64,000 bases of DNA from Chrysogorgia sp. JL179-B06 (GCA_035772405.1 JAYKKM010000142.1:547501-611500); one strand, 5' to 3'. Shown: positions 23,120-34,229, counted from the stretch's first letter. Notes: a model not told the origin generated them from the letters alone. Program-made: numbers and translations.

Positions 23120-23265
23120 AATATAGTAATAACGGTCCGCAGTAATTGGCCTTTAGCTGTTGCGGTTTTCCTGCCTTCTAACTTGTAACTTGTATTTGTA
23201 TGAATGTATTGACATATTATTGTAATCATGTAAGGCAAAGCTTAATAAAATAAAATAAAATAAAT
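23120..23265 (+). mobile_element. LINE 3' tail
   Basis: A GTTGCGGTTTTCCTGCC block followed by TGTAA-rich DNA and (AATAA)n with AAAATAAAATAAAAT at 23247-23265. It has the same architecture as the LINE tail at 40190-40280. No coding part is left. Confidence 0.45.
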
Positions 23266-23312
23266 CATGTCTATATTAGTATTCTATATCGTATTTTCCC
23301 CTTTGATTACAG

Positions 23313-23374
23313 ATTTTCAGTCCTGCTCACCCATCCTCTCTTCGGTAACGATCAACAGTACGAAAACGTTGTAG
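23313..23374 (+). CDS. Exon A of an unrecognised gene
   Basis: A 62-base exon between acceptor TTTGATTACAG (ends 23312) and donor GTAGGTAAGA (GT at 23375). It enters with one base completing a codon and leaves in phase 1. It encodes FSVLLTHPLFGNDQQYENVV. Evidence that it is real: the phase and frame match the exon at 24555 exactly (last base G plus TT gives Val, then KPSNPDW). I do not recognise the protein. Confidence 0.55.
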
Positions 23375-23375
23375 G

Positions 23376-23870
23376 TAAGACTTGAAGAAATGCACGGAGT
23401 TTGGGGATTTTACATATTCGTAATCTTTGGGTTCTACCAAGAAGAAATGTAATATATCTTGTCGTTCTAAAATTTCATCTTCATGTCTTTTCCCCCTGCT
23501 AAAGTTGATTTACTATTCACAGGAAATGACATCAAAGCAAGGACACGCGAATCATTGCACACTAATTCAACAGTGAAATACAAAGAAAGTTTGGCTCTAA
23601 ACTTTAAACACACCTGTTTAGACAAAATTCCCAAACTTTCCTCGTATTTCATTGCCGAATCGGTGTGCAATTTATGTTTTTGCGTGTCCCTGCTTTGACG
23701 TTATTTCCTGTGAATGGTAAATCAACTTTAGCAGGGGGCAAAGGCATGAAGATGAAATTTTCGCACGACAAGATATTTTACAATTCTTCTCAAGAGATTC
23801 CAAAGATCAAAAATATGTAAAATCCCCAAACCCCATAGATAGGCACTTCAACAACACATGTTACCATTAA
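23376..23870. mobile_element. MITE copy of the 26690-27156 family, ends decayed
   Basis: It shares with 26690-27156 the blocks GATATATTACA/TGTAATATATC, AAATTTCATCTTCATG, TTGCACACTAATTCAACAGT and GGACACGCG. It folds back on itself around 23620. It lies wholly in the intron between exons A and B of the unrecognised gene. The ends are not clean TTAA sites. Confidence 0.75.
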
Positions 23871-24059
23871 AGCAAATGTTGAAGTTGCCAGTTGTAACTA
23901 TAGACATTAAATACGGGTTTATTTTATTCTATTTCTTGTGTTTGTGTTAAAATTTGTTACCCAATATTTACAATGCAAAAAAAGAATTTTACCCAACCTT
24001 TTATTGGCAAAAATGTAGCTTACCCAACCCATTTTTCTTCGGTACCAGCCCAGCCATAA

Positions 24060-24512
24060 AAAACGTTCCCTAACTTGCGAAGTAAGTAAGTAAGTAGGTA
24101 GGCTCCTTTTTCTTTTGCTACTACGCGAAGGTAGGGGTGGGTGCAACTCCTATCCCTAGACAAAGTCCACTTACCCCAGCAAGCTGGTACTTAGTTCAGC
24201 TTAGTAAGTAAGTAAGTAAGTAAGTAGGGCGGCACGCAGCCGAAGACGACCCGTAGGCTCCTTTTTCTTTTGCTACTACCCGAAGGTAGGGGTGGGCGCA
24301 ACTCCTATCCCTAGACAAAGTCCACTTACCCCAGCAAGCTGGTACTCATTTTACCGACCTCAGAAGGATGGACCATGAGTGCCGTGACAGGCACACCTAT
24401 TTGAAGCACAGGAGAGAATCAACAACTCTACTCACATGATTCTGAAGCTCAGGGATCAGACGAGGTAGTCACCCATCCAAGTATTAACCCCGCCCGATCA
24501 GCTTCAGAACTC
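24060..24512 (-). mobile_element. SINE with 5S rRNA-like head
   Basis: On minus, 24510-24440 reads GCTGATCGGGCGGGGTTAAT and then ACTTGGATGGGTGACTACC. This is close to the 5S rRNA internal-promoter region (GGGCCTGGTTAGTACTTGGATGGGAGACC). The body is followed by two direct copies of a segment with GTAGGGGTGGGTGCAACTCC (24130 and 24287). Each has a GTAAGTAAGTAAG tail nearby (24080 and 24208). A 5S-derived head marks SINE3-type elements. It is in the intron just upstream of exon B. Confidence 0.65.
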
Positions 24513-24554
24513 AATGGTGAAGCCTGAAATTGATATGTTTTTTGCATGTTTAGT

Positions 24555-24880
24555 TAAACCTTCAAACCCTGACTGGAAATCTACTGCTCCGCCACAGACA
24601 CGCAACCAGCCCGAGAAAACTGCCAAAAAAGCATCACCAAAACTTTCTCCAAAACCAAATATTGACCTAGTTCAGAGCACGGTTGCCGTTAAGCCAGGAA
24701 TTCCCTCACCCAAGCCTGTGACGACGAGATCTTGTGGTCATCGGTCTGGTGTGAAAGCATTGGAAAAGGTGAAAGCTTTGAATGCGCTTCAAAGGGCGAA
24801 GGTGTTGCAAAGCGACGACCCGAGGCAGAAAGATCAACAACTCGACGAGGAGCTTGAGAAAAAGTTCTTCAATGACATTG
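24555..24880 (+). CDS. Exon B of an unrecognised gene
   Basis: A 326-base exon after a pyrimidine-rich acceptor (TTTTTTGCATGTTTAG, ending 24554), with donor GTAAGTGTG at 24881, phase 1 in and phase 1 out. It encodes about 109 residues: a Lys/Pro/Ser/Thr-rich low-complexity stretch (KKASPKLSPKPNIDL, KPGIPSPKPVTTR) followed by a probable helix (GVKALEKVKALNALQRAKVL) and an acidic end (QQLDEELEKKFFNDIG). No known domain. It joins in frame to the exon at 23313. The next exon should start with two bases that complete the last codon; I did not find it. It may encode a flexible linker of a larger protein. Confidence 0.65.
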
Positions 24881-24974
24881 GTAAGTGTGTTTGATATTAG
24901 CGTGGTTTGTTTGGTATTAGGTAAGGGAGACCCAGGGGAAAATATGAAATTAGGTAAGGACTCTAGGGGGGGAT

Positions 24975-25345
24975 CATAATAGACCTTAGCCATTATGACG
25001 CATGAATATGTCAGTGACGACTACTACTACTACCATCACCACCACCATTATCACCACCATCATCACCATTCACCACCATCATCATCACCACCGCTATAAT
25101 CATCTGCACCACCATCACTATCGCCACCATCATCATCACCACTATCACCACCAGTATCACCACCACCATCATCACCACCATCATCACCACCATCACTGCC
25201 ATCATCACCACCATCACCACCATCATCACTACCACCATCATCATCACCATCATCACGACCACTATCACCACCACCATCACCACCATCATTATTACCATCA
25301 TCACCATCATTATTACCATCATCACCATCATGACCATATCGTGTC
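24975..25345. repeat. (CAC/CAT)n triplet expansion grown from a MITE end
   Basis: 24980-25035 is one end of the TAATAGACCTTA MITE, including GACTACTACTACTACCAT. From there about 310 bases of CAC and CAT triplets follow, with a few GCC, GAC, TAT and TTA variants. It reads as poly-His on plus and poly-Gly/Asp or Met/Val on minus. A minus frame starting MAEKIEGKVYVNQEE at 25407 runs into the array, but its coding status is unsupported. Confidence 0.9.
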
Positions 25346-26689
25346 TTTATATGTGATAAAGATTCCTCCTGATTTACATAAACTTTTCCTTCGATTTTCT
25401 CGGCCAAAATGGCTTAAATCACTGAAATAGTTGGTAAACATGGTTATTTAGATGCAGTCGTTTTTGTAGCTGTTCAAAACAGCAGTGTTTTATCGGATCT
25501 GCTTGTGTTTTAAACTATATATATACATAATGTAGTGTGATAAGATTTTTTGTTACCTTTCTTGTTCTTTTTTTGTTGCGGACGGAACACGGACAGACTA
25601 TATTACTGTACATTGCTGCTGTGAATTTGTCTCCTGTACGTCTAACTCACTGATCTCTAAATAATGACTGGATCGAGCAACTATTGTTCAGAAAATGAAG
25701 CCGAAAGTAGCTCGTGGCGGCCATCTTTTATTTAAACAATATTTGTTCTTTACATTTCCCTTAATTCTACAAGCTCATAGAGAGGGCTTTCGCAAACTTA
25801 CAATAACAAGAAATAATTTATTATTGTAATGGAGCCGTAGTTTGTGTTTTAAATTACGGGAAAACCTTCAACAACTGATTCATTTTACCATCTCAAAATA
25901 TCACAGACAGATAATCTCTGTAGCACACAGTAAAACTATATAACGTGGTCCATTCAAGATGGCCGCCGCGAAATATTCCCGGCTTCATTTTTTCGCAGCA
26001 TCTAAACAATTTCTCAGTCTCAACCTCGTTCCCAGGGCATTTTTCCTCCACGGCGGAATGTCGGCGAAAATGGCCCTGGGATCAGAACGTTCTAAATTTA
26101 TTACCAATCACTATGGTTACTACGTTTTATAAATAACTCATTCTCGTATTTTATGCTTCGGGATGCCGCCATTTTGTGTCATTATAGAGTTTGCAATCCA
26201 GCGGGGGTTTCTTTTCAATTTTGACGTTATTGAGTGCAATAAACAAAAGACAAGCACTGAATGACGTCAACATCGAAAAGAACCGCTGTACATCAACTTT
26301 GAGCCGTGGGATTTTAATCTAGGAAAATAAACGAGATAGTTTACCTGCGTGAAAGACATGTTCTGTCTTATTATTTTCAACCGTCAGTGTTGCTGGGTAA
26401 AGAGGTAAAGGGAGTCGTGGATGGAAGTTCATCGACTAACGAATTGTTGGCAACGGATTCAATCTTGGGGAAAAGGAAAAGAAAGTTATTATGTATTTTA
26501 TAATTACTATGGTAATATATTCTTTTTCGAATGGTACATTATGAAAAATGGTGAAATATATTATTCTCTAACTCATTGAAGTGCCTACGAAACGAAAAAT
26601 ATGTTTTCAATTTTAGTTCAATTTTGTCATATTTAGAATAAATCTGAAAGCTGTTAAGTTCCCAAAAGAACTGGATATAAAATACTTAA
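25346..26689. other. No gene recognised; inverted repeats
   Basis: 25690-25735 (AAAATGAAGCCGAAAGTAG, GGCGGCCATCTTTTA) is mirrored at 25958-25998. 26025-26095 is a copy of the CCTCGTTCCCAGGGC repeat also at 33073. 26140-26300 matches part of the MITE at 34486-34818. No exon is supported. Confidence 0.55.
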
Positions 26690-27156
26690 GAGTGCCTATC
26701 CGGGGTTTGGGAATTTTACATAATTGTGATCTTTGGAATCTCTTGAGAAGAATTGTAATATATCTTGTCGTGCGAAAATTTCATCTTCATGCCTTTTTTC
26801 TCTGTTAAAATGATGTACTATTCACAGGAAATAACGTCAAAGCAGGGACACGCAAAAACATTGCACACTGATTCAGCAGTGAAATACAAAGAAAGTTTGG
26901 GAATTGAGCGAATTTTGCCTAAACAGGTGTGTTTAAAGTTCAGAGCCAAACTTTCTTTATATTTCACTGTTGAATTAGTGTGCAATGACTTCACGTGTCC
27001 CTGCTTTGACGTCATTTCATGTGTATAGTAAATCAACTTTAGCAGGGAGAAAAGGTATGAAGATGAAATTTTTGAATGACAAGATATATTACATTTCTTC
27101 TTGGTAGAACCCAAAGATTACGAATATGTAAAATCCCAAAATCCCGGATACGCACT
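26690..27156. mobile_element. TTAA MITE with ATCCGGG ends
   Basis: Flanked by TTAA at 26686-26689 and 27157-27160 (allowing one extra base at the left). The ends are GAGTGCCTATCCGG and the complement of AGTGCGTATCCGGG. The arms pair through AATATATCTTGTCG and GACGTCA blocks. It interrupts a Penelope-type repeat: GAACTGGATATAAAATACTT lies just left, and the ACGTAAGTACT repeat just right. Confidence 0.8.
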
Positions 27157-27179
27157 TTAAGTAAGAGTACTTACGTATA

Positions 27180-27320
27180 TTCATGGATGACGTTTCGGAC
27201 GATGTACTTTCTTCAGGTCAGATGTTTCCTTCCTCAGGTTTGAAGGACACATCGTTCGAAACGTCGTCCATTAATATACGTAAGTACTTTTACCTAAGTA
27301 TTTTTCGTATTATATCCATG
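27180..27320. ncRNA. Hammerhead-like pair, inverted, Penelope-type repeat
   Basis: Two mirrored copies: minus CTGAAGAAAGTACATCGTCC then GAAACGTC (27218-27188), and plus TTTGAAGGACACATCGTTC then GAAACGTC. Each is flanked by TTACGTATATT or its complement. The same arrangement recurs at 50060-50150. The CUGAUGA segment is degenerate in both, so these are remnants. Confidence 0.45.
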
Positions 27321-27378
27321 TTTGTTCGTTCGTGGGTCTATTGTTCGATGGTAATCACAACAATTACCGACACCTTAC

Positions 27379-27807
27379 AAAAGACTTCTTCACACGCACC
27401 AACACTTCATCTCTGTTCATCTTTCTAAGTTGCTCTGGAACATCTTTGACTTTTTCATTGCCTTCTTCCTGGCGGGGCCTCATCGCGTGTAACTCTAGCG
27501 ATACTCGCGTGTTTCCAGCCGAGTTACCACGCGTGTTTTCTTGAACGTCATTTTTGTTAACACTTGTTGCCAATTTTTCTTCAACCATGTTTTCAACATT
27601 TTCATTTACACTACCTGCCCCTTGCACATCCTTCTTCGTCGTTTTAACATTTCCCTGCTTTTCATTAAGAGAGGCCATTTGAACGAAGTCGGTATTTAGG
27701 AGTTCACTCTGCCCCATTGTTCCTTGGCTTTTAACTGAGCTTCGAGTAGATTTTACAACTGATTTTTTTGTCTTCTTTATCACCGCTCTGGGAGACCGCC
27801 TGACTCG
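27379..27807 (-). CDS. Exon of an unrecognised charged protein
   Basis: A 429-base open exon on minus between a strong acceptor (CTTTTTTACTTCAG before CGAGTC at 27807) and donor TTTTGTAAGG (exon ends 27379). It is phase 0 in and phase 0 out (143 codons). It starts RVRRSPRAVIKKTKKSV and is rich in Lys, Ser, Asn, Gln and Glu. A possible short helix near the end reads VKDVPEQLRKMNRDEVLVRV. No domain is recognised and it is likely disordered. Neighbouring exons are not certain: 29871-29937 on minus could be a first exon, but its phase needs another exon in between. Confidence 0.55.
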
Positions 27808-27989
27808 CTGAAGTAAAAAAGGAAAACACGTTTTTGTAACATTGAGAGAGTAATATAAAAGGGCTGTGTTGTGTAGGCAATGTAGAAATACAAATAAAAA
27901 ATAGTGAAAGGTTGGTGTACTGCCAAATTAGTGTGGAGGAGGTATGATGGTTTAGAGCGAAGACCCTACTCCATAATCTTTTTTTCTAT

Positions 27990-28530
27990 CTTATCAACCT
28001 GTAACCTGACGACCAGTGATATGCTCTAACTATGGAGCGACATGGACTAAGATGATGAGTGAAGGTTACATATGTGTACAACCTGTAACCTGATGACTAG
28101 TGAGATGTTCTAACCATTGAGCTACATGGACTAAGAAGATGAGTGAAGGCTACATATGTGTACAACCTGTAACCTTCTGATTACTAGTGAGATGTTCTAA
28201 CCATTGAGCTACATGGACTAAGATGATGAGTGAAGGTTACATATGTGTACAACCTAACCTTCTGATGGACTAAGATGATGAGTGAAGGTTACATATGTGT
28301 ACAACCTGTAACCTTCTGATGACTAGTGAGATGTTCTAACCATTGAGCTACATGGACTAAGAAGATGAGTGAAGGCTACATATGTGTACAACCTGTAACC
28401 TTCTGATGACTAGTGAGATGTTCTAACCATTGAGCTACATGGACTAAGAAGATGAGTGAAGGTTACATATGTGTACAACCTGTAACCTTCTGATGACTAG
28501 TGAGATGCTCTAACTATTGAGCTACAATAT
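27990..28530 (-). repeat. Tandem array of tRNA-like units, about 86 bp each
   Basis: Six or seven units, some shortened. On minus each holds TAGCTCAATGGTTAGAACAT, a good tRNA A box in context, followed by CTCACTAGTCATCAGAAGG and TTACAGGTTGTACACATATG. A true B box (GGTTCRANNCC) is replaced by GGTTACAGGTTG. The array looks like the head of a tRNA-derived SINE multiplied in tandem. One unit (about 28250-28280) has lost most of its A box. Confidence 0.85.
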
Positions 28531-29195
28531 ACAGTGTGTATAAAAAACAACTGAACCGGCATAAAACTAAAAATACGTATACGCAACAACCCCTCGCCCG
28601 CTTGCTGTTTGCAATTTTTATAGCGTAGTTGCTTACAGGGTACTTCTTTTACTTGAATTAGATAATAGCCCATTCATTTGTCAGACTGAATAAATAATTT
28701 CCAGTAGACAATATTGCTGAAATCTTTGTATTGTCTGAATTTAATTGTTTCATAGAACATCAAACTAAATATTATACATGAAGCCCAATCTTTTTTAATT
28801 TTTGGGTGCAGCAACAGAATAGTGGGGAAGTCTACTGCTGTTTCTACCATCAATAACTAAGAAAGAAATTACTTTTTTCACACTGTTGATGATTCATGAA
28901 ACAGACACCAAAGGCTGCTGAAACTTGAAGGAAGAATGTGCATCTTTATCATACAATGGCTGTGCCCTTTAAAAAAAATCAAATAGGTGGTACATATAGT
29001 GCAAATCTTTAGGGTCCATTCGAATTGGATCCACAATTTGGACTACTGTGATGTCGAGCTGGCATGGATGTGGATATAACTTAATATTTGATGCTCTTGA
29101 GGTCTCAATGCAGGGCAGGGAAACTGATCATTCCTAACTCAGGACTTGAAACTGATCGGTTCATAGAAATCCTAGGATTGGTACCTTTTGTAATT

Positions 29196-29245
<50 letters not shown>

Positions 29246-29870
29246 TGCCTGGCTAATACAGATACCATATTTTGATGGTTATTAATACAAAAGCCATGTA
29301 AGAAAGCACATGGCATTGTACTTGTACTATAGTATCTAAATTATATTTCACCATGCATGCACAGATATAACAACCTATATTCAGGACACAGCACTTGTTC
29401 AATCCCTACCAATTTCTGCTAACATATTTAGTGTCAACATACCAAATGTCAACATAATCCTATATATAAGCTGTATTTTACATTATAAGTCTTAAGGACC
29501 AGCATTGTGGCGCAGTAAGCCATCTACTATAGTCCTAACATGTTCTGTAATGGATATGGAGTAAACAAAGATTATTTCTGGAATACATACCAGTATACAA
29601 TACATGGACGTCATGAATTAAGCTATTAACTATGATTAAGCTCATATCCTCAGAAAAACTATTCCCAGTGACGACGCTTGGATTGGATTGACAAACTCCG
29701 AATAAATATTTTAGATATTCAGACGACGATATCTTTTGAACTACTAACTCTAGAAAATCATGCTATATATCAAATAAAAGCCTGAATGACATACTCGGAC
29801 ATGTTTGCAAAACTATCTTTGTAACTGATTAACAGGTTTAAAAAAACGAAAACGGGTTTACCTTTAGTTT
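28531..29870. other. No gene recognised; (AAT)n microsatellite at 29197-29243
   Basis: AT-rich intergenic or intronic DNA. The trinucleotide array at 29197-29243 encodes poly-Asn in one frame but is not a gene. Confidence 0.6.
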
Positions 29871-29937
29871 TGACGCCACGTATAAAACTTGATTTACGAA
29901 CTTGACATCTTCCGACGACGATATATTGCATTTTCAC
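29871..29937 (-). CDS. Possible first coding exon
   Basis: On minus, an ATG at about 29932 opens MQYIVVGRCQVRKSSFIRGV and then KTK. It ends at donor AAAGGTAAACC (phase 1). The upstream minus sequence (29940-30130) is richer in GC and CpG than its surroundings, as a promoter or 5' UTR might be. This is only a candidate. Phase 1 out does not fit the phase-0 exon at 27807 without another exon, and no domain is recognised. Confidence 0.2.
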
Positions 29938-30491
29938 AGCCTTTCACGATCTTTTTGAACACAAATCTCATTACCATTTACCAGGGCCAAATTTTCCGAT
30001 GCCGCGCATGATCGACGACGTTGATCCTGAATATATATAAATAAACTCGATTCTATTTAGCCCACCCTGCCAAGCATCCTCGTGATAAGGGACTTTTACG
30101 CCGGTCGATATTACCACCCTCGCCGGCGGGCGAGGGGATTAATTAACATTCCTTTCAAACAACTTACAGTATTGTAGTAGTTTGAAAGCTCTAGACACCT
30201 CTGAGCCAATATTAATTAATTTTATGCCGGTTCAGTTTTTTTATTCACACTGTAGTTTGTAATACCATATTTACCGACGAAATATAATTTATATTGTTTG
30301 AAATTCATCGCCAACTGTCAACCAATGCATGTTCGCCCATGCATGCGTAAAAAATTAGAAATTTTCACTGTTAGACGGAAATTAGCGATTAAATTCCCGG
30401 AGAGAACAAAAGAATAGGAGGCGATCATGGTATTACTATATATGTCTAAGTTGGCAAGTAAATTTACAGTTTGAAACAAACACGTGAAGAA

Positions 30492-30720
<229 letters not shown>

Positions 30721-31676
30721 TGATAAAGTGAATATGTGGGAACTTGGAGTAGATAGACGATACATGGACGTATATATATATATATATATAGTACATATAT
30801 ATATATATATAGTACATATATATCATTATATGTATATATCAGTAATACTTGGGTGTGTTGTATATATACACTAAGTGTAAATATACAACAGTATTCAGTA
30901 TTTTTTTGACTCGTTTTTCGCTGTAGCTATGCGGGTTGCATATAGGCCCTATCTAGATTTTTAATTTTTTTAAAAACAAATAAGACTCGAAAATTCACTT
31001 TTAACCCTTACATTTAATGAGATATAGAGAAACCAAATATCAAAATCGATAAAAACCCGAATTACATTTATACACATGCTGCGTGGTGACAGCTCTAGGT
31101 TAGAATTAGAACGTTTTCCCGTCTAATGCAACTCACGTAGAAATCATACCGATGATGGCGCAAGCCATGGAATTTAGTTTCATCTTCCTTGCGCCATAGG
31201 ATCCTAAGTCACTGTTATCGAGATGCTGCCCGTCTCTACTCCGATCTCACTGCATTACCTTTACATTATATTACATGAAGTTTTGGCAGCGCGCGTTCTA
31301 CGATAAGCTTGTAACTCGGTCAAATAGCAAGGGGGCGGCCATCTTTGTTGTTCAATCAAAATAAGGTTATCTGTTGACAAACAACGAAGTTCTTTTTTCT
31401 TGCTAAACTCTTCAAAATTGATGGCAATATAATACAGATATTTGGAGACAAGCTGGAGGGCATTGTGTCTCTAAAAAATTAAAGGAAATTTATTTACTAT
31501 ACACGTGAGTAGGAACCAATATATGGCACATAGAGAGACTGTAATCAAAGGGCTGGTTGTTCAAAGTTGTCCAAAGACCGGATAACTTATCCGGTGAATA
31601 ACTCTTATCCAACAGATAAATTTGCTAGGACAGATACGATTTATCCGCCGGATAGCAAGTTATCCATAGTACTTAA

Positions 31677-32245
31677 AGTGCCACTACGATGAAAATTCAC
31701 CCCCGTCTTTTAGATTTTCTTTAGCATAGAATAGTATTTCAGGGTCGAAAGTGAGCATCAATGTAAAAAAAAACTAAAAAATGGTATTTTGAAGTAAGTA
31801 TTTTGAGCTCTGAAATCACAATTATTTAGGCCACCATTACTAAAAACGTGTTCCAAGTGAGCCCGCAATTTCAAAAGGTATTATTGTTTGTGACGTCAGA
31901 TTCTTAATGCTACGCCTGAATTTCGGTCGAGGTTATTTGTTTTCTTGTTTTTTTCGAGAAGTAGATGAAAGGCTGGCCTTTCAGAAGAATTTGAAAAAAC
32001 GACCTTGATTTACTTGAAGAATTAGCCATGTGGAGTCTTCGCGTTGAGAATCTGACGTCACTTCGTTACGCTGGTCAAGAACATGAAAAATTAATGGCGG
32101 ACATAACAACTCCAGATTCGGAGAAAGAAAAATAATACTTGCCATCGTCGAATCGCAACACGGTTTCGACCAAGTAATATTTAGCAGCTCTGCTTTATAA
32201 ATACGTAAAAATAGCGATAGGTAAAAATTTGATCGTAGTGGCACT
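31677..32245. mobile_element. TTAA MITE, AGTGCCACTACGAT family
   Basis: Ends AGTGCCACTACGATGAAAAT and complement, with TTAA at 31673-31676 and 32246-32249. The inner palindrome includes TGACGTCAGATTCT and complement. Its right TTAA is also the left TTAA of the next element. Confidence 0.85.
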
Positions 32246-32249
32246 TTAA

Positions 32250-32520
32250 AGGGGTAGCCCAGCCAAAATACAAATGAAATTCATATGAACTTCATACTGA
32301 CTTTAGTTAATTCCCAAAGTTTCATAATTTCTATCAATTTAGTTAAGAAGATATGGTTGTTGAAGCTGAAACTTCGAGGATTTTGACTCCATGTTTGTTT
32401 TGAAAACATGACGTCATTGAGTGCTTCTTTATCGACAGTGGAGTTGTTTTGATGGCTATCACATAGTGATAGCTGTTGTGAGTGCTCTTTGGATGAAAAT
32501 TAGTCGAAACAAGACGCCCG
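32250..32520 (+). mobile_element. TTAA MITE half, abutting the previous element
   Basis: Starts directly after TTAA (32246-32249) as AGGGGTAGCCCAGCCAAAAT, the terminus seen in minus orientation at 7129. The body has TCAATTTAGTTAAGAAGATA and a TGGCTATCACATAGTGATAG centre. The right end is not seen. Confidence 0.7.
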
Positions 32521-33072
32521 CTAGGCGTTAACTCGGGCTAGTTTTGGGCTGGCAGCGTGGCATACTGTGTATATCTCTTTTTCGGCAAAAAATTTTGTCA
32601 AAATTGTTCAGCTATACTGGGCACAGTTGTCTCTTAACTACAGTTTAACTTTTGTTTGGGTATTTAAATTGTAGTAAACTTCTGAAACAATGATCCTGAT
32701 TGGCAAGAGTTACCCCTGAAAAGCATATCTAAGTAAGAAACTGCTTTATGCGACTGCTTTTTTGCAGTTACCTACCGCGATCACCGGTGTGTGCAATCTG
32801 AAATCATCTCAAATCATTAATAATTCATGAGATATACACAAAGGAAATCAGTACCAGGTCGAATATGTCATAAAACACTCTTGTTGTAAACACTGGACTG
32901 TAGTTTCCAACAGAACTCGGTCGACCTGGAGTTCCTAGTTCAGGGAGGTCCTAACCCAATCATAACCCTATACACCCCTAGAGTTTCATCCCCTGCGGGA
33001 TTTTCCCCGTCCATGGTCCCAGACCTCGCACGCCATGTATTTGTTGATCACAAATCGGAAAAGATACATGTT
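32521..33072. other. No gene recognised
   Basis: No exon or bounded element seen. Confidence 0.5.
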
Positions 33073-33530
33073 TACAACCTCGTACCCAGGGCATTTTGCC
33101 TCCACGGTGGAAGGTCGGCGAAAATGGCCTGGGATCGGCTGGTCACATGACACCCAGAATTTCTGGGTGTTTAGATATGATATTTGTGGTCTTTGTTCCA
33201 TTGCCTTTGTCTACTTTGTTGACCTGAATAATTGAGAAATGTCCAATGCTCTTCAAAGTTGTTCATGTCAGCATTCGTAGGCATAAAAGCAGCTAAGAAG
33301 CTTAATAATCCACCATCCATGGTTATCTCTTACAAAAGGTATGAAGAAGCATATATCCAATTTAGCGAAAGCTATCACTTCTACTTTGCTGTAAAATTTG
33401 AAGACGGCATTCAGATTTAGATGAATACATTATACTCGGCTGAATTAATCGAGTTTTATGACAAGCCAATCGCATTATAAAATGGACCAGCCGATCCCAG
33501 GCAAAATGCCCTGGGAACGAGGTTGGCATG
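33073..33530. mobile_element. MITE with CAACCTCGTACCCAGGGC ends
   Basis: The left end CAACCTCGTACCCAGGGCAT and its mirrored right end (GCCCTGGGAACGAGGTTG, about 33508-33525) enclose about 450 bases. A one-ended copy is at 26025 and a trace at 60018. No coding content. Confidence 0.7.
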
Positions 33531-34060
33531 TTTATTAATCGTAGATTTTAATCGTTATTTCGGACAATATTTAACCGATTTCAATTCTGAAAACAGATTA
33601 GGAATTACCGAGTCCAAATACATAACATACGTGTGTTCAGGTAATATCAACACAGTATGTTTACCTGAATTTGAGATCGCGGACCAAACCGTTTCGAAAT
33701 CGCTCGTCATCTTTTAGTATAGGTCTACCGCGATCAGCGTGTGCAGTTGTAAGCATAGTGAGTGTATTGACGATCAACACAGTTGTCAGCCACATTTCTT
33801 ATTAAGTCAGTTACTTTCAAAATCGACCAAAAGCAAAGCTGTCGAAAAGAAAAAACTCGGCTATTGACCCGCAACATGCCTCACGGTTCGCAAAAGCCTG
33901 ACGGGAAATATTATTGCGCAATTTTGCAAATTTGTGGAACCCCAAAAATAATAAAAATAAAAATAATGAAGCCGAATTTAAGACTCGTGCTACCACAGTA
34001 GCCTAGTAATAAACTATTTAGTTCCTCATGAATACGAGATAGAAGAACTCAATGTGACGT
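33531..34060. other. No gene recognised
   Basis: AT-rich DNA without a supported feature. Confidence 0.5.
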
Positions 34061-34205
34061 CGAAATTGGACAAACTCTCCAACTTTAGCTTGCGATGTCT
34101 TCTTAACTTAATTGATTTGAATGCCGAAACTTTGGAAATAAACAAATATCAATGAGATCTTTCATATGAATTCCACTTGTATTTTGACTGCAGTACCGCT
34201 TAAGA
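34060..34205 (-). repeat. TTAA MITE half, AGCGGTACT family
   Basis: Read on minus from TTAA near 34195: GCGGTACTGCAGTCAAAATA, the same family as 4728-4866. Confidence 0.65.
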
Positions 34206-34229
34206 ATATATAACCTCAATACTATATTA

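Noticed and set aside
22780..23188. Long Cys/Leu/Ser/Val frame
   Set aside because: Translation of a (TGTC)n microsatellite.
24440..24512. Functional 5S rRNA gene
   Set aside because: Only the internal-promoter part resembles 5S; the remainder does not.
25002..25430. Poly-His frame on plus and Gly/Asp-rich frame on minus
   Set aside because: Triplet expansion; no splice or start context supports coding.
25660..25745. Minus peptide KRWPPRATF resembling the RHOBTB C-terminal H-R-W-P-P block
   Set aside because: Only five residues match, a stop follows at once, and the segment is an arm of an inverted repeat.
26818..27114. 98-residue minus frame
   Set aside because: Lies in the arms of a TTAA MITE and is a shadow of its palindrome.
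27990..28530. CRISPR-like array
   Set aside because: Units are contiguous without unique spacers, and the context is animal DNA; it is a tandem repeat.
31981..32244. 87-residue minus frame
   Set aside because: Inside the 31677-32245 MITE.
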